Assembly (NCBI RefSeq): GCF_014646235.1 | Contig: NZ_BMNB01000019.1 | Span: 52,469 to 116,468, forward strand | DNA from: Micromonospora sonchi | GTDB lineage: Bacteria > Actinomycetota > Actinomycetes > Mycobacteriales > Micromonosporaceae | Direction: 5' to 3' | DNA length: 64,000 nucleotides | Shown here: positions 15,025 through 24,889 of the stretch, piece by piece | Layout of the letters: the number at the start of each line of letters is the position of its first letter | Numbering within the stretch: position 1 is the first letter of the stretch | Position numbers and translations under genes: made by a program | The notes under the pieces: generated by a model | What the model was told of the DNA's origin: nothing | The model's database searches: none | What the model saw: the letters and a program-made list of their open reading frames with translations, nothing else

Positions 15025-16974
15025 TCAGATGTCGAGGAAGCGAACGTCCTTGGCGTTGCGCTGGATGAACGAGCGCCGGGCCTCGACGTCCTCGCCCATC
15101 AGCACGCTGAACAGCTCGTCGGCGGTGGCCGCGTCGTCCAGGGTGACCTGGCGCAGGGTACGCGTGGCCGGGTTCATCGTGGTCTCCCACAGCTCCGGGT
15201 AGTTCATCTCGCCGAGACCCTTGAACCGCTGGATGTCGTCCGGCTTGGCGTTCGGCTTCTTCTGCTGGCGCAGCGCGATCAGCCCGTCGCGCTCCCGGTC
15301 GGAGTACGCGTACTGCGCGTCGTCGCCCTTCTTGTTCCACTTGATCTTGTAGAGCGGCGGGGCGGCCAGGTAGACGTGCCCCAACTCGACCAGCGGGCGC
15401 ATGAAGCGGAACAGCAGGGTGAGCAGCAACGTCTGGATGTGCTGGCCGTCGACGTCGGCATCGGCCATCAGCACGACCTTGTGGTAGCGCAGCTTCTCGA
15501 TGTCGAAATCGTCGTGGATGCCGGTGCCCAGCGCGGTGATCAGCGCCTGCACCTCGTTGTTCTTCAGCACCCGGTCGATCCGGGCCTTCTCCACGTTGAG
15601 GATCTTGCCGCGGATCGGCAGGATCGCCTGGGTACGCGGATCACGCCCCTGCTTGGCCGAGCCGCCCGCCGAGTCGCCCTCGACGATGAACACCTCGGAC
15701 TCGCGCGGATCGGTGGACTGGCAGTCGGCCAGCTTGCCGGGCATCGAGCCGGACTCCAGCAGCGACTTACGGCGGGCCAGCTTGCGAGCCTGCTGGGCGG
15801 CGATCCGGGCGCGGGCGGCCTGGGACGCCTTGGTGATGATGATCTTCGCCTCGGCGGGGTTGCGGTCCATCCAGTCGACCAGCCGGTCGTTGCAGAACCG
15901 CTGCACGAAGCTCTTCACCGGGGTGTTGCCGAGCTTGGTCTTGGTCTGCCCCTCGAACTGCGGGTTGGTCAGCTTGACCGAGATGATCGCGGCCAGGCCC
16001 TCGCGGATGTCCTCGCCGGAGAGCTTCTCGTCGCCCTTGAGCAGCTTCTTCTCCGCGCCGTAGCGGTTGACCACGCTGGTCAGCGCAGCCCGGAAGCCCT
16101 CCTCGTGGGTGCCGCCCTCATGGGTGTTGATGTTGTTGGCGAAGGTGTAGACCGACTCGCCGTAGGACTCGTTCCACTGCATGGCGATCTCGAGCGACAT
16201 GCCCTCTTCCTCGGCGCCGTACTCGACCACCGTCTTGTGGATCGGGGTCTTCGAGGCGTTGAGGTGCCGGACGAAGTCAGCGATACCACCGTCGTACTTG
16301 AAGGTGACCTCGCGGATCTTGCCCTCCTCGCCCTCCTCGACCCGCTCGTCGAGCAGGTTGATGGTGAGGCCGCGGGTGAGGAAGGCCATCTCCTGGAGGC
16401 GCCGGTAGATGGTCTGGAAGTCGAAGTCGACGGTCTCGAAGACGTTCGGGTCGGGCCAGAAGGAGACCGCCGAACCGCTCCGGTCGGTCGGCTCGCCCTT
16501 GTCCAGCGGGCTCGGCTTGGACTGGTGGTACTGCTGCCGCCAGACGAAGCCGTCCTTGTGGATCTCCACCGCCATCCGGCTGGAGAGGGCGTTGACGACC
16601 GAGACGCCGACGCCGTGCAGGCCGCCGGAGACGGCGTACGCCTTGCCGTCGAACTTGCCGCCCGCGTGCAGCACGGTAAGTGCCACCTCGACGCCCGGCT
16701 TCTTGAGCTTGGGGTGCAGGTCGACCGGGAAGCCCCGGCCGTTGTCGGTGACCCGGACCCCCCCGTCGGCGAGCAGCACCACGTCGATGGTGTCGCAGTG
16801 ACCGGCCATCGCCTCGTCCACGGCGTTGTCGACGACCTCCCACACCAGGTGGTGCAGGCCACGCTCGCCGGTCGACCCGATGTACATACCGGGCCGCTTG
16901 CGGACCGCCTCCAGCCCTTCGAGGACGGTGATCGACTCGGCGCCGTACTGCTGATTGTCCTGCGCTGCCACCAT
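15025..16974 (-). CDS. gyrB: DNA gyrase subunit B
   Basis: From ATG 16974 (GAGAAAG seven bases upstream) the product is 649 residues, MVAAQDNQQYGAESITVLEG. A longer in-frame start at 17073 would add 33 Pro-rich residues and is not favoured. Visible parts: GHKL ATPase (RPGMYIGSTGERGLHHLVWE, VVDNAVDEA, DNGRGFPV), the lid region, and the TOPRIM core EGDSAGGSAKQGRD with MADADVDGQHIQ. The C-terminal PDxFKGLGEMN-type motif is seen as IQRFKGLGEMNYPELWE. It forms the A2B2 gyrase with the downstream gyrA and is transcribed toward it. Confidence 0.97.
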   Translation of the reverse strand: MVAAQDNQQYGAESITVLEGLEAVRKRPGMYIGSTGERGLHHLVWEVVDNAVDEAMAGHCDTIDVVLLADGGVRVTDNGRGFPVDLHPKLKKPGVEVALTVLHAGGKFDGKAYAVSGGLHGVGVSVVNALSSRMAVEIHKDGFVWRQQYHQSKPSPLDKGEPTDRSGSAVSFWPDPNVFETVDFDFQTIYRRLQEMAFLTRGLTINLLDERVEEGEEGKIREVTFKYDGGIADFVRHLNASKTPIHKTVVEYGAEEEGMSLEIAMQWNESYGESVYTFANNINTHEGGTHEEGFRAALTSVVNRYGAEKKLLKGDEKLSGEDIREGLAAIISVKLTNPQFEGQTKTKLGNTPVKSFVQRFCNDRLVDWMDRNPAEAKIIITKASQAARARIAAQQARKLARRKSLLESGSMPGKLADCQSTDPRESEVFIVEGDSAGGSAKQGRDPRTQAILPIRGKILNVEKARIDRVLKNNEVQALITALGTGIHDDFDIEKLRYHKVVLMADADVDGQHIQTLLLTLLFRFMRPLVELGHVYLAAPPLYKIKWNKKGDDAQYAYSDRERDGLIALRQQKKPNAKPDDIQRFKGLGEMNYPELWETTMNPATRTLRQVTLDDAATADELFSVLMGEDVEARRSFIQRNAKDVRFLDI

Positions 16975-17524
16975 CGGCCACTTTCTCGCGCCGTCCGCGC
17001 CGTCAGGCACGTCGGGCGCGGGTTCGGCGGGACAGGTACGCGACGTCGGCACGCGGACCGGCACCGGGGACAAGTTCCGGGGTACGGGTCGAACGCGCCG
17101 GTCGCCGCAGATGCCCGCGGATCGCGATCGGCTCGACCCGAGTCGGACAGGGATCGCGGGCCCGCTGGCGGTCCCGTGACCCTGCGCTCCGCACCGGGTC
17201 TTCGTCTCGCCCTAATCTTACTGTGCGCGGGCGATAGAACCACCAGTCGGCACCCCTTCGCAGCGGCTCAGATCTACGTAGCGGGCCGAACCGCGCTATC
17301 CGCGACTCCCCCTACACGCCAGGGCATGTTCGTCGGATCCGTCGCGCGACGCGATGCCGGACCGGCCGGTCCGCAAATCGGTCGGTGGGGCCGGTACCGT
17401 GCACGGCGGACGTTCCCCTGTAGTCGGGTTTCACGGACGGTCTTGATCTTTGACGGCCGGAACCGGACGATCGATCCGTTTGATCTGACTGACCCGACCC
17501 GCGCTCGTTGAGAGGTGACACCAG
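16975..17524. other. Divergent spacer between gyrB and the hypothetical gene
   Basis: 550 bp of GC-rich DNA with no supported gene. It must hold the gyrB promoter on the minus strand and that of the hypothetical gene on the plus strand. A TAAGAT sequence on the minus strand at 17215-17220 could be a -10 element of gyrB, but I see no convincing -35. Confidence 0.4.
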
Positions 17525-18106
17525 ATGGGGCTGGACAACGTCGCGGTCCAGTGGCCGCGGACCGGCCGCTTCTACGACCCGGTCGCACCGGCCGAGTTCG
17601 TCGACTTCGGCGACATCGTCGACGTGCCGGGCATCTCGGCGCCGACCGCCGCGCTCGCCGAACTCATCGCGAAGACAGGTACGGTCCGCGCCACCGCGTA
17701 CACCGAGGTGGTGGATCTCATCCTCGGCCTGGACGGTGTGCTGTACGCCACCGAGGCTGCCGCCGAGGACGAGGATCCGGTGATCGACCCCGACGGGTGC
17801 TCCTGGATCGCCAGTGGCGTCGAGCGGTTCGTCGCGGCGCATCGGCCACACGGGGAGGCGGTCACTTTCGAGTCGGTCGGCACGGTGCTGCGCTCGTTGC
17901 TTTCCGACGGCCGTCTCGCCGAGCAGCAGCTGCGCTGGCTGGACAGCCGGCTCGACGCCCTCCGCGACGACACCGGCGCGGCACCGCAGTGGACCTTCAC
18001 CTGCGCGGAGCTGAGTGTGGTGGCCGCGTTCTACCGGCGCTGCGCCGAGCGTGGTTTCGCCGTCTACGCCGAGTCCGCCGCGCCACGGCGGATGGGTCAG
18101 CCGTAG
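17525..18106 (+). CDS. Conserved-looking hypothetical protein
   Basis: A 193-residue acidic soluble protein, MGLDNVAVQWPRTGRFYDPV. It starts at ATG 17525 with GAGAGG ten bases upstream. There is no signal peptide, membrane helix or motif I recognise. Codon usage is typical of the chromosome. It is the only plus-strand gene inside the dnaA-to-gyrA block and its last ten bases overlap the 3' end of dciA. Its place between gyrB and dciA suggests lineage-specific conservation, which I cannot test here. Confidence 0.7.
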   Translation: MGLDNVAVQWPRTGRFYDPVAPAEFVDFGDIVDVPGISAPTAALAELIAKTGTVRATAYTEVVDLILGLDGVLYATEAAAEDEDPVIDPDGCSWIASGVERFVAAHRPHGEAVTFESVGTVLRSLLSDGRLAEQQLRWLDSRLDALRDDTGAAPQWTFTCAELSVVAAFYRRCAERGFAVYAESAAPRRMGQP

Positions 18107-18681
18107 GTGTCGCGTGGGCCGCGACCGCGTACCCGGCGCGGCCCACGCGACCAGGAGGGCGCGGCCGGGCCGTGGATGTGCAGCTTGCGGACCACGTTGT
18201 GGCCGACCTGCCGGGCGATCTGCTGCAGCAGCGAGCCGGCGAGCAGGCGCAGTTGAGTCGCCCAGGCGGTGGAGCGGGCTTCCACGGTCAGTTCGCCGTT
18301 CTCCAGCTTCACCGGCCGGCTGTGTTGGGCCACCTCGGGGCCGACCACCCGTTCCCAGGCGCCGAAGACGGTCGCCTCGGCGGCCGGTTGCTGCCAGCCA
18401 CGGGCCTTCACCAGCCGGTCCAGCACGGCGCCGAGAAGCTGTGGATCGCGTGGGTCGGGCCCTGGGCCCGAGTAGCCCCGCAGCCGGCGCTCCCCGTCGC
18501 CCGTCCCGGTCGTGCCGCGTCGCCGGGTCCGGGAGGCGGTGTCCCGCTTCGCCTTGGCCGCGTCGAGTACGGCGCGGGCGAGCTGCGGCCCGGACATCCC
18601 CGCCGGTTCGCTCACGGCCGATTCCCCGGCGCCGCCGGCCGGTGCGGCACCGCGCTCCGGGCGCTGCGACTCATCTGACAC
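18097..18681 (-). CDS. dciA: DUF721 protein, DciA-like helicase loader
   Basis: A 194-residue protein. The N-terminal third is disordered; the DUF721 domain begins near residue 80 (DPQLLGAVLDRLVKARGWQQ) and includes AWERVVGPEVAQHSRPVKLENGELTVEARSTAWATQLRLL cut here into AWERVVGPEVAQHSRPVKL and ELTVEARSTAWATQLRLLA. DciA proteins of this fold load the replicative helicase in bacteria lacking DnaC. It overlaps recF by 11 bp and follows it, the standard dnaN-gnd-recF-DUF721 order of actinomycetes. Confidence 0.86.
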   Translation of the reverse strand: MSDESQRPERGAAPAGGAGESAVSEPAGMSGPQLARAVLDAAKAKRDTASRTRRRGTTGTGDGERRLRGYSGPGPDPRDPQLLGAVLDRLVKARGWQQPAAEATVFGAWERVVGPEVAQHSRPVKLENGELTVEARSTAWATQLRLLAGSLLQQIARQVGHNVVRKLHIHGPAAPSWSRGPRRVRGRGPRDTYG

Positions 18682-19804
18682 GACGCACCGTCCCCTCGGT
18701 CACCTCGTAGCGGGCACCGCGTAGGGCGGCCGGCACATCGTCGGCGACCGCGCAGGTCACCAGCAGTTGGCTCGCCCCGCTGACCAGTTCGGCCAGCCGG
18801 TCCCGCCGTCCCACGTCCAACTCGGCGAAGACGTCGTCGAGCACCAGTACCGGTTCGATTCCGTCGCTGCGCAGCAGTTCGTAGCCGGCCAGCCGGAGGG
18901 CGAGCGCGTACGACCACGACTCGCCGTGGCTGGCGTACCCCTTGGCGGGCAGCGGACCGAGGGTGAGGGTGAGATCGTCGCGGTGCGGGCCGACCAGGGT
19001 GGTGCCGCGCTCGATCTCCGCGGTGCGGGATTCCTCCAGCGCCGCGGCGAACACCGTCGCCAGGGTTTGTCGGTCGGTGGTGGGCTCGGCCAGTTCCACC
19101 GACGGCCGGTACGCGATGCTCGCCGCGCCGCGCCCGGCGGCCACCGCGTCGTACGCCTTGGCCACGTGCGGGGTCAGTGCGGCGACCAGTTCCAGGCGGC
19201 CGGCGAGTAGTTCGGCGCCGTGCCGGGCCAGGTGGGCGTCCCAGACGGCCAGGGTCGACAGGTCACCGCCCCGCGACCCGCCGGTCTTGCGGGCCAGGTA
19301 CGCGGTGCGCAGCAGTGCGTTGCGTTGCCGGACCACCCGGTCGTAGTCGGCGCGGACCCCCGCGTACCGGGGTTGACGCAGCACCAGCAGGTCGTCGAGG
19401 TAGCGGCGGCGTTCGGCCGGATCGCCCCGGACGAGTTCGAGGTCTTCCGGGGCGAACATCACCAGCCGTAGCGCGCCGAGCACGTCGCGGGCCCGGCGGG
19501 CGGGGGCTCGGCCCAGTCGGGCGCGCTTGGCCTTGCCCGGGACGATCTCCAGCTCGATCAGCAGTTCCCGGCCCTCGTGCACCACCGCGCACCGGATGAT
19601 CGCGGCGGCGGCGTCCATCCGGACCAGGGGCGCGTCGGTGGCGACCCGGTGTGAGTCCAGCGTCGCCACGTAGCCCAGCGCTTCGACGAGGTTGGTCTTA
19701 CCGACGCCGTTGGCACCGATCAGGACGTTCGGCCCCGGTTCGAGGTCGACGCCGACCCGCTGGTAGGAGCGGAAGTCGACCAGTTCGAGCCGGCGGACGT
19801 ACAC
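18671..19804 (-). CDS. recF: DNA replication and repair protein RecF
   Basis: A 377-residue SMC-like ATPase. MYVRRLELVDFRSYQRVGVD opens the protein, Walker A is GANGVGKTNLVEAL (near residue 33), and the C-terminal signature and Walker B are seen in SYALALRLAGYELLRSDG and VLVLDDVFAELDVGRRDRL. RecF loads RecA at gaps with RecO and RecR. It follows gnd by 15 bp and overlaps dciA, so it belongs to the dnaN operon. Confidence 0.96.
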   Translation of the reverse strand: MYVRRLELVDFRSYQRVGVDLEPGPNVLIGANGVGKTNLVEALGYVATLDSHRVATDAPLVRMDAAAAIIRCAVVHEGRELLIELEIVPGKAKRARLGRAPARRARDVLGALRLVMFAPEDLELVRGDPAERRRYLDDLLVLRQPRYAGVRADYDRVVRQRNALLRTAYLARKTGGSRGGDLSTLAVWDAHLARHGAELLAGRLELVAALTPHVAKAYDAVAAGRGAASIAYRPSVELAEPTTDRQTLATVFAAALEESRTAEIERGTTLVGPHRDDLTLTLGPLPAKGYASHGESWSYALALRLAGYELLRSDGIEPVLVLDDVFAELDVGRRDRLAELVSGASQLLVTCAVADDVPAALRGARYEVTEGTVRRVR

Positions 19805-19819
19805 GGGAGCGGATGCCGG

Positions 19820-20710
19820 TCAGCGCTTGCGGACGGCGTGCCCGCCGAACTGCTGGCGCAGCGCGGAGACGGCCTTCAACGCCGGCGACTCGTCCTGGCG
19901 GGAAGCGAACCGGGCGAACAGCGAGGCGGTGATGACGTTGAGCGGTACGGCGAGGCGGATCGCCTCGTCCACCGTCCAGCGGCCCTCGCCGGTGTCCTCG
20001 GTGTAGTCGCTGAGCTGGGTGAGCTCCGGGTCCTCGTCGAGCGCCCGGTCCAGCAGGTCCAGCAGCCAGGAGCGGACCACGGTGCCTTCCCGCCAGGACT
20101 TGATCACGCCTGGCACGTTGGTCACCAGTTCGGAGGCGGTCATCAGTTCGTAGCCCTCGGCGTAGGCGTGCATCAGGCCGTACTCGATGCCGTTGTGCAC
20201 CATCTTGGCGTAGTGGCCGGCGCCGACCGGGCCGGCGTGCACGAAGCCGTACTCGCTCTCGGGCTTGAGCGCGTCGAAGATCGGCATGAGTCGCTCGACG
20301 TGCTCCTGGGCACCACCGACCATCAGGCCGTAGCCGTTCTGCCGGCCCCACACCCCGCCGGACACTCCCACGTCGAGGTAGCCGATGCCGCGTTCGTCGA
20401 GCCGTTGCGCCCGGGGGGCGTCGTCGCTGAACCGCGAGTTGCCGCCGTCGATGATGAGGTCGCCCTCGGCCAGGACCTCGGCCACCTCGTCGATGGTGGC
20501 GTCGGTGACGCCGGCGGGGACCATCACCCAGACCGCCCGTGGCCGGTCCAACTTCTCGGCCAGCTCGGCCACGCTCGCGACGTCGCTTCGCTCCAGGGTG
20601 TGGTCCAGACCGACAACCTCGTGACCGGCGGCGCGCAGTCGCTCGCGCATGTTGCCGCCCATCCGGCCGAGGCCTATCAGGCCGAGCTGCATCTTCTGGC
20701 TACCTTCCAT
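19820..20710 (-). CDS. gnd: 6-phosphogluconate dehydrogenase, decarboxylating, short (YqeC/GndA-like) type
   Basis: A 296-residue dehydrogenase, shorter than the 470-residue classical enzyme. The NAD(P) Rossmann motif is GLIGLGRMGGNM near the start, the substrate segment DGGNSRFSDD near residue 90, and the catalytic HNGIEYGLMHAYAEGYE near residue 180. It oxidises 6-phosphogluconate to ribulose 5-phosphate and CO2. This short form between dnaN and recF is a known feature of streptomycete and Micromonospora origins. Confidence 0.92.
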   Translation of the reverse strand: MEGSQKMQLGLIGLGRMGGNMRERLRAAGHEVVGLDHTLERSDVASVAELAEKLDRPRAVWVMVPAGVTDATIDEVAEVLAEGDLIIDGGNSRFSDDAPRAQRLDERGIGYLDVGVSGGVWGRQNGYGLMVGGAQEHVERLMPIFDALKPESEYGFVHAGPVGAGHYAKMVHNGIEYGLMHAYAEGYELMTASELVTNVPGVIKSWREGTVVRSWLLDLLDRALDEDPELTQLSDYTEDTGEGRWTVDEAIRLAVPLNVITASLFARFASRQDESPALKAVSALRQQFGGHAVRKR

Positions 20711-20732
20711 GCTGTGGGGTACGCCCTGCCGG

Positions 20733-21866
20733 TCAGCGGGACACGCGGATCGGCATGATCAGATACCGGTACCCACTGATGACCTCGCCATCCTCCCCGG
20801 CCGCGGAAATCACCGCGGGCTTGAAGGCGTCGACGAAGTGCAGGACGGCGAACTGGGCGCCGAGGTTGGCCAGCCCGTCGATGAGGTACTGCGGGTTGAA
20901 GCCGATGGTGAGCGGCTCGCCGGAGAAGGTCGCCTCCATCGCCTCGCTGGCCCGGGCCTCCTCGGTGCCGCCGGCTTCGACGACCAGCCCGTCGGCGCTG
21001 AAGCTCAGCAGCACCGGCGTGGTCCGCTCGGCGACCAGGGCGACGCGCTTGACCACCTCGATGAGGGTGCTGACCGCCACCTGGGCCTCGGCGTTGTGGC
21101 TGGCCGGGAAGAGCGAACGCACGGGCGGGTAGTTGGCGCCGTCGAGCAGGCGGCTGGTGGTCCGCCGGGTGCCGCCGGAGAACCCGATCATCCCTTCGCC
21201 GGCCGATCCCTGGGAGAGGGCGAGGGTGACCTGGCCGCCGAGCGGCCCGAGGGCCTTGGCGGTGTCGTTGAGCGTACGGGCCGGGACCAGAGAGTTGATG
21301 GTGATCTCCGGGTCATCCGGGTTCCACTGCATCTCGCGCAGCGCCAGCCGGTAACGGTCGGTGGCGAGCATGGCCAGGGTGCCGCCGGACAGCTCGATCC
21401 GGACGCCGGTCATCATCGGCAGCGTTTCGTCGCGGCTGGCGGCGATCGCCACCTGCGCGACGGCCGAGGCGAAGGCGGCGGCGTCCACCGTGCCGGCGCT
21501 CTCCGGCATCTCGGGCAGGGCGGGATAGTCCTCCACCGGCATGGTGGGCAGGGTGAACCGGGCGCTGCCGCAGACCAGTTCGAGGTGTGCCCCGACCGCG
21601 GCGATGTCGACCGGCTTGGCGGGTAGCGCCTTGGTGATCTCGGCTAGCAGGCGCCCGGAGACCAGGGCGGCACCGTCGGCGTCGCCCTGCACCTCCACGG
21701 TGACCTGGCTGCTGACCTCGTAGTCGAAGCCGGAGACCTGCAGGCTGCCGTCGGTGACGCGGAGCATCACCCCGGCCAGCACCGGCACGGACGGCCGGTT
21801 GGGCAGGCTCTTTGCGGTCCAGGCCACGGCCTCGGCGAGCGCGTCGCGCTCCACTCGGAATTTCAT
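20733..21866 (-). CDS. dnaN: DNA polymerase III beta subunit (sliding clamp)
   Basis: From ATG 21866 (GGAGG five bases upstream) the clamp is 377 residues, MKFRVERDALAEAVAWTAKS. An upstream in-frame GTG at 21923 is not needed. Three clamp domains follow, with segments LPTMPVEDYPALPEMP and TDRYRLALREMQW in the middle domain, and the C-terminus ends in YRYLIMPIRVSR, the hydrophobic pocket region. It starts the operon dnaN-gnd-recF-dciA on the minus strand, just beyond oriC. Confidence 0.97.
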   Translation of the reverse strand: MKFRVERDALAEAVAWTAKSLPNRPSVPVLAGVMLRVTDGSLQVSGFDYEVSSQVTVEVQGDADGAALVSGRLLAEITKALPAKPVDIAAVGAHLELVCGSARFTLPTMPVEDYPALPEMPESAGTVDAAAFASAVAQVAIAASRDETLPMMTGVRIELSGGTLAMLATDRYRLALREMQWNPDDPEITINSLVPARTLNDTAKALGPLGGQVTLALSQGSAGEGMIGFSGGTRRTTSRLLDGANYPPVRSLFPASHNAEAQVAVSTLIEVVKRVALVAERTTPVLLSFSADGLVVEAGGTEEARASEAMEATFSGEPLTIGFNPQYLIDGLANLGAQFAVLHFVDAFKPAVISAAGEDGEVISGYRYLIMPIRVSR

Positions 21867-21959
21867 CAATGCCTCCGCGTCGACGTCGACGTCGTCAACT
21901 CTCTCATGCCGGACGCTGCCCACCGACCCGCCCGGTGTGCGGGTACCCCTCGCACCTTA

Positions 21960-22620
21960 GGGCGCGAGGGTATCGGCTGTGTGCCCGGCCCCGTGGATCG
22001 TGTCGCTGCTGACGGGTGTTTCCGGCAACTGCCGCACGATCCACAGGAAGTCCAACGCCGATGATTGGTTTTTGTTCTTTATAGAAGAGATAACCCATCG
22101 TCTTCGTCGCACCTGTGCAAACTGTGGAAAACTCGTGTCGGCGCAGGTCAGACCGGTTATCCACCGGTGGTTTTCCTGTGGATAACCAGGGGTGTAACCG
22201 GGCTGCTCATCCACAGGGCGTCGTCGCACCCCCGGTTGTCCACCGCCGTCCACCGGTTATCCACCGGTTATCCACCGACTTTCTCCCCAGGCCTGTGGAT
22301 CGTCGGGCGGGCCCGATCGACCGTTATCCACAGAACCTTCAACAGGTCGCCCACAGGCGGGCCGCCATCGGTGGACAACGCGACCCGTTGTCCCCAGCCG
22401 TCCCCAGGCGTCCACAAGGCTGTCCACAGCCTTCATCCACAGGCTGTGGATAAACCCAGGTCGACGCTGAGCGGTTGTCCACCGCCGGTGGACAACGAGC
22501 TGTGGACAACGATTGCAGCCCGCCATGGACACGCCCTCGATGCTGTGGTCTACACCTCGTCGAGGGGTCAAGCATCGGAGCACGGAAAAGCCCGGCCGGT
22601 GCTCCGGCCGGGCCTTCGGG
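21960..22620. other. oriC: Chromosomal replication origin oriC
   Basis: A 660-bp non-coding region between dnaN and dnaA. Perfect DnaA boxes (TTATCCACA or complement) lie at 22177-22185, 22324-22332 and 22445-22453. Near matches lie at 22157, 22257 and 22268 (TTATCCACC), 22208, 22235, 22294, 22371, 22420, 22432, 22475, 22487 and 22501 (TGTGGACAA). The many TTGTCC/TTATCC variants are typical of high-GC actinomycete origins. An AT-rich stretch at 22061-22095 (TTTTTGTTCTTTATAGAAG inside) on the dnaN side is the best unwinding-element candidate. Confidence 0.95.
22587..22616 (-). terminator. Rho-independent terminator of dnaA
   Basis: On the minus strand AAGGCCCGGCCGG, loop, CCGGCCGGGCTTTT: a 12-bp GC-rich stem followed by four Ts, 57 bases after the dnaA stop. 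It separates dnaA transcription from the origin boxes. Confidence 0.75.
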
Positions 22621-22672
22621 TGGGGTACGGAAGGGCGACTTCAGCTCGCCGCGCCGCGCCTGACGCCGTCGC

Positions 22673-24484
22673 TCAGGTGTTCTGCTTGATCCGGTTGGTC
22701 AGCTCGGCGATCTGGTTGTAGAGGGAACGTCGCTCGGCCATCTGCTGGCGGATCTTGCGGTCGGCGTGCATGACCGTGGTGTGGTCGCGACCACCGAACG
22801 CCTGGCCGATCCGGGGCAGGGACAGGTCGGTCAGTTCGCGGCACAGGTACATGGCCACCTGACGGGCGTTGACCAGCACCCGGGATCGGGAGTGCCCGCG
22901 CAGGTCCTCCAGGCTGACCCCGAAGTAGTCGGAGGTGGCGGCCATGATCTGGTCGGCGGTGATCTCCGGGCCGGCGCCGTCGGGGATGAAGTCCCGCAGC
23001 ACCTCCTCGGCCAGCGACAGTTCCACGTTCGATCGGGTCAGGCTGGCGAAGGCGGTGACCCGGATCAGCGCGCCCTCCAACTCCCGGATCGAGTTCGACA
23101 CCCGGGAGGCGATGAACTCCAGTACGTCCGGCGGGGCGTACAGCCGTTCCTGGGCGGCCTTCTTCTGCAGGATCGCGATCCGGGTCTCCAGGTCGGGCGG
23201 TTGGATGTCGGCGAGCAGGCCCCACTCGAACCGGGTCCGCAGCCGGTCCTCCAGCGTGGCCAACTGCTTGGGCGACCGGTCGGAGGTGATCACGATCTGC
23301 TTGTTGGCGTTGTGCAGGGTGTTGAAGGTGTGGAAGAACTCTTCCTGGGTCCGCTCGCGGTTCTCCAGGAACTGGATGTCGTCGATCAGCAGGATGTCGA
23401 CGTCGCGGTAGCGGCGCTGGAAGGCACTGGTCTTGTCGTCGCGCAGCGAGTTGATGAAGTCGTTGGTGAACTCCTCGGTCGAGACGTACCGGACCGAGCG
23501 GGCGTTGCCCAGGGTGGTGGCGTAGTGGCCGATGGCGTGCAGCAGGTGCGTCTTGCCCAGCCCGGAACTGCCGTAGATGAACAGCGGGTTGTACGCCTTC
23601 GCCGGCGACTCGGCCACCGCCACCGATGCCGCGTGGGCGAACCGGTTCGACGAGCCGATGACGAAGGTCTCGAACATGTACTTGGGGTTGAGCCGGTTGC
23701 CGCCGCTGTCCGCGCCCGTCAACAGTCGCCGGTCGTCCCGTGGCCGGTGATCCACGCCACTTCGGCCGGGCCCGCTGTCGGTGCCGTCGTCGACCGGCAG
23801 GGCCCGAATGACGTGTTGGTCCCGCGCGGAGGCACCGTGCTCCTCGCCGAACCGGGCACCGAAGCCACGCGGACCGCTTTCCGGCGGGTCGAAGCGGCCG
23901 CCACGGTCGGTGAAGCCGAGTCGGTCGACGGGCTGACGGACGGCTTCCCCGGACAGGTCGGGCGACTCGACGAACGCGACACCGAAGAGCGGTTCCTGAC
24001 CGTCGGCCATGGGCGGACCCGGGTGGGGAGCCGCCTCGGGCGGTGGGCCGTCGGGTGTGGGCCGGTCGAACCGGCCCGAGTTCGGTTGCTCGGGAATGAG
24101 CGGGAGCTGCTGCCGGGCGTCGGCCGGGGCTGTTTCGAAGACGTCCGGGGCCTGGTTCTGGCCGGCGGCGCCGGGGCTCAGCTCCGGGGCGCCGCGGTAG
24201 ATCGTGCCCACGGCTCGGCCGTCGTCCGGTACGCGGACGGTCACCGCGACCTGGATCGGTCTGCCGAGCCGGCGACTGAGCGCCTCGGTGATGGCCGGCC
24301 GTAGCCGGGACTCGATCACGTCCCGAGTGAAGGCGTCCGGCACCGACAGCAGCACGGTGTCCTCGACGATGGCCCGTAGCCGAGTCAGTCGCAGGTACGC
24401 TCGCTGCTGCGCGGAGATGATCTCGTCGGCGAGTTCTTCCGTGGTCGCCGTCCACACCGCGGCAAGGTCGGTCGTACCGGCCAC
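22673..24484 (-). CDS. dnaA: Chromosomal replication initiator DnaA
   Basis: 603 residues from GTG 24484, with GAGGGGG about ten bases upstream. Domain I is LAAVWTATTEELADEIISAQ onward; a 150-residue Pro/Gly/Asp-rich linker (domain II) follows, long as in Streptomyces. Domain III starts at LNPKYMFETFVIGSSNRFAH, with Walker A GSSGLGKTHLLHAIGHY and Walker B DILLIDDIQFLENRER. Domain IV ends with the DnaA signature GGRDHTTVMHADRKI. It binds the boxes of oriC and melts the origin. A perfect DnaA box upstream of the gene (24607) suggests autoregulation. Confidence 0.98.
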   Translation of the reverse strand: MAGTTDLAAVWTATTEELADEIISAQQRAYLRLTRLRAIVEDTVLLSVPDAFTRDVIESRLRPAITEALSRRLGRPIQVAVTVRVPDDGRAVGTIYRGAPELSPGAAGQNQAPDVFETAPADARQQLPLIPEQPNSGRFDRPTPDGPPPEAAPHPGPPMADGQEPLFGVAFVESPDLSGEAVRQPVDRLGFTDRGGRFDPPESGPRGFGARFGEEHGASARDQHVIRALPVDDGTDSGPGRSGVDHRPRDDRRLLTGADSGGNRLNPKYMFETFVIGSSNRFAHAASVAVAESPAKAYNPLFIYGSSGLGKTHLLHAIGHYATTLGNARSVRYVSTEEFTNDFINSLRDDKTSAFQRRYRDVDILLIDDIQFLENRERTQEEFFHTFNTLHNANKQIVITSDRSPKQLATLEDRLRTRFEWGLLADIQPPDLETRIAILQKKAAQERLYAPPDVLEFIASRVSNSIRELEGALIRVTAFASLTRSNVELSLAEEVLRDFIPDGAGPEITADQIMAATSDYFGVSLEDLRGHSRSRVLVNARQVAMYLCRELTDLSLPRIGQAFGGRDHTTVMHADRKIRQQMAERRSLYNQIAELTNRIKQNT

Positions 24485-24606
24485 CGTCGTGCCACCCCCT
24501 CGCCTCTGCTCCCGGACACCGCCGTCTCCGGCCGTCCGGATGGCTCGTACCGAGCGGGCGCCACCTCATCACCCACCCGGTCGTCCCACCGGTCGTCCTC
24601 CACAAG

Positions 24607-24615
24607 TTATCCACA
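24607..24615 (+). promoter_or_regulatory. DnaA box upstream of dnaA
   Basis: A single perfect TTATCCACA, 123 bp upstream of the dnaA GTG. In other bacteria such a site lets DnaA repress or tune its own promoter. Confidence 0.7.
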
Positions 24616-24889
24616 GCCTGTGTACCGACCGATTGTGGCCGCCCGCCGGGCGCGGGTCGGACCTGCCCCCTGCCATGACCGGGCGCTGAAGCGGGTTCAC
24701 CGTGCCGAACGATTGACTGCCATGTCCGGTCTTGCCTGCCGGCAACAATCCCGGAGCTGGAGACGCTGACCGCAATCGGGCACGGTAACAGCGTTGTCGC
24801 CGCATCATCAACCGTCGACGCACCCGACCCTTGTCGGCATCCGGGAAAAACACCGCTTCACCGCAGCTGACTGGCGCAGCCGAGGCGGT

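Noticed and set aside
17215..17220. TAAGAT as the gyrB -10 promoter element
   Set aside because: No acceptable -35 at 16-18 bp; mentioned only in the spacer entry.
15376..17511. 711-residue plus-strand frame antisense to gyrB
   Set aside because: Same shadow effect; no start signal or recognisable motif.
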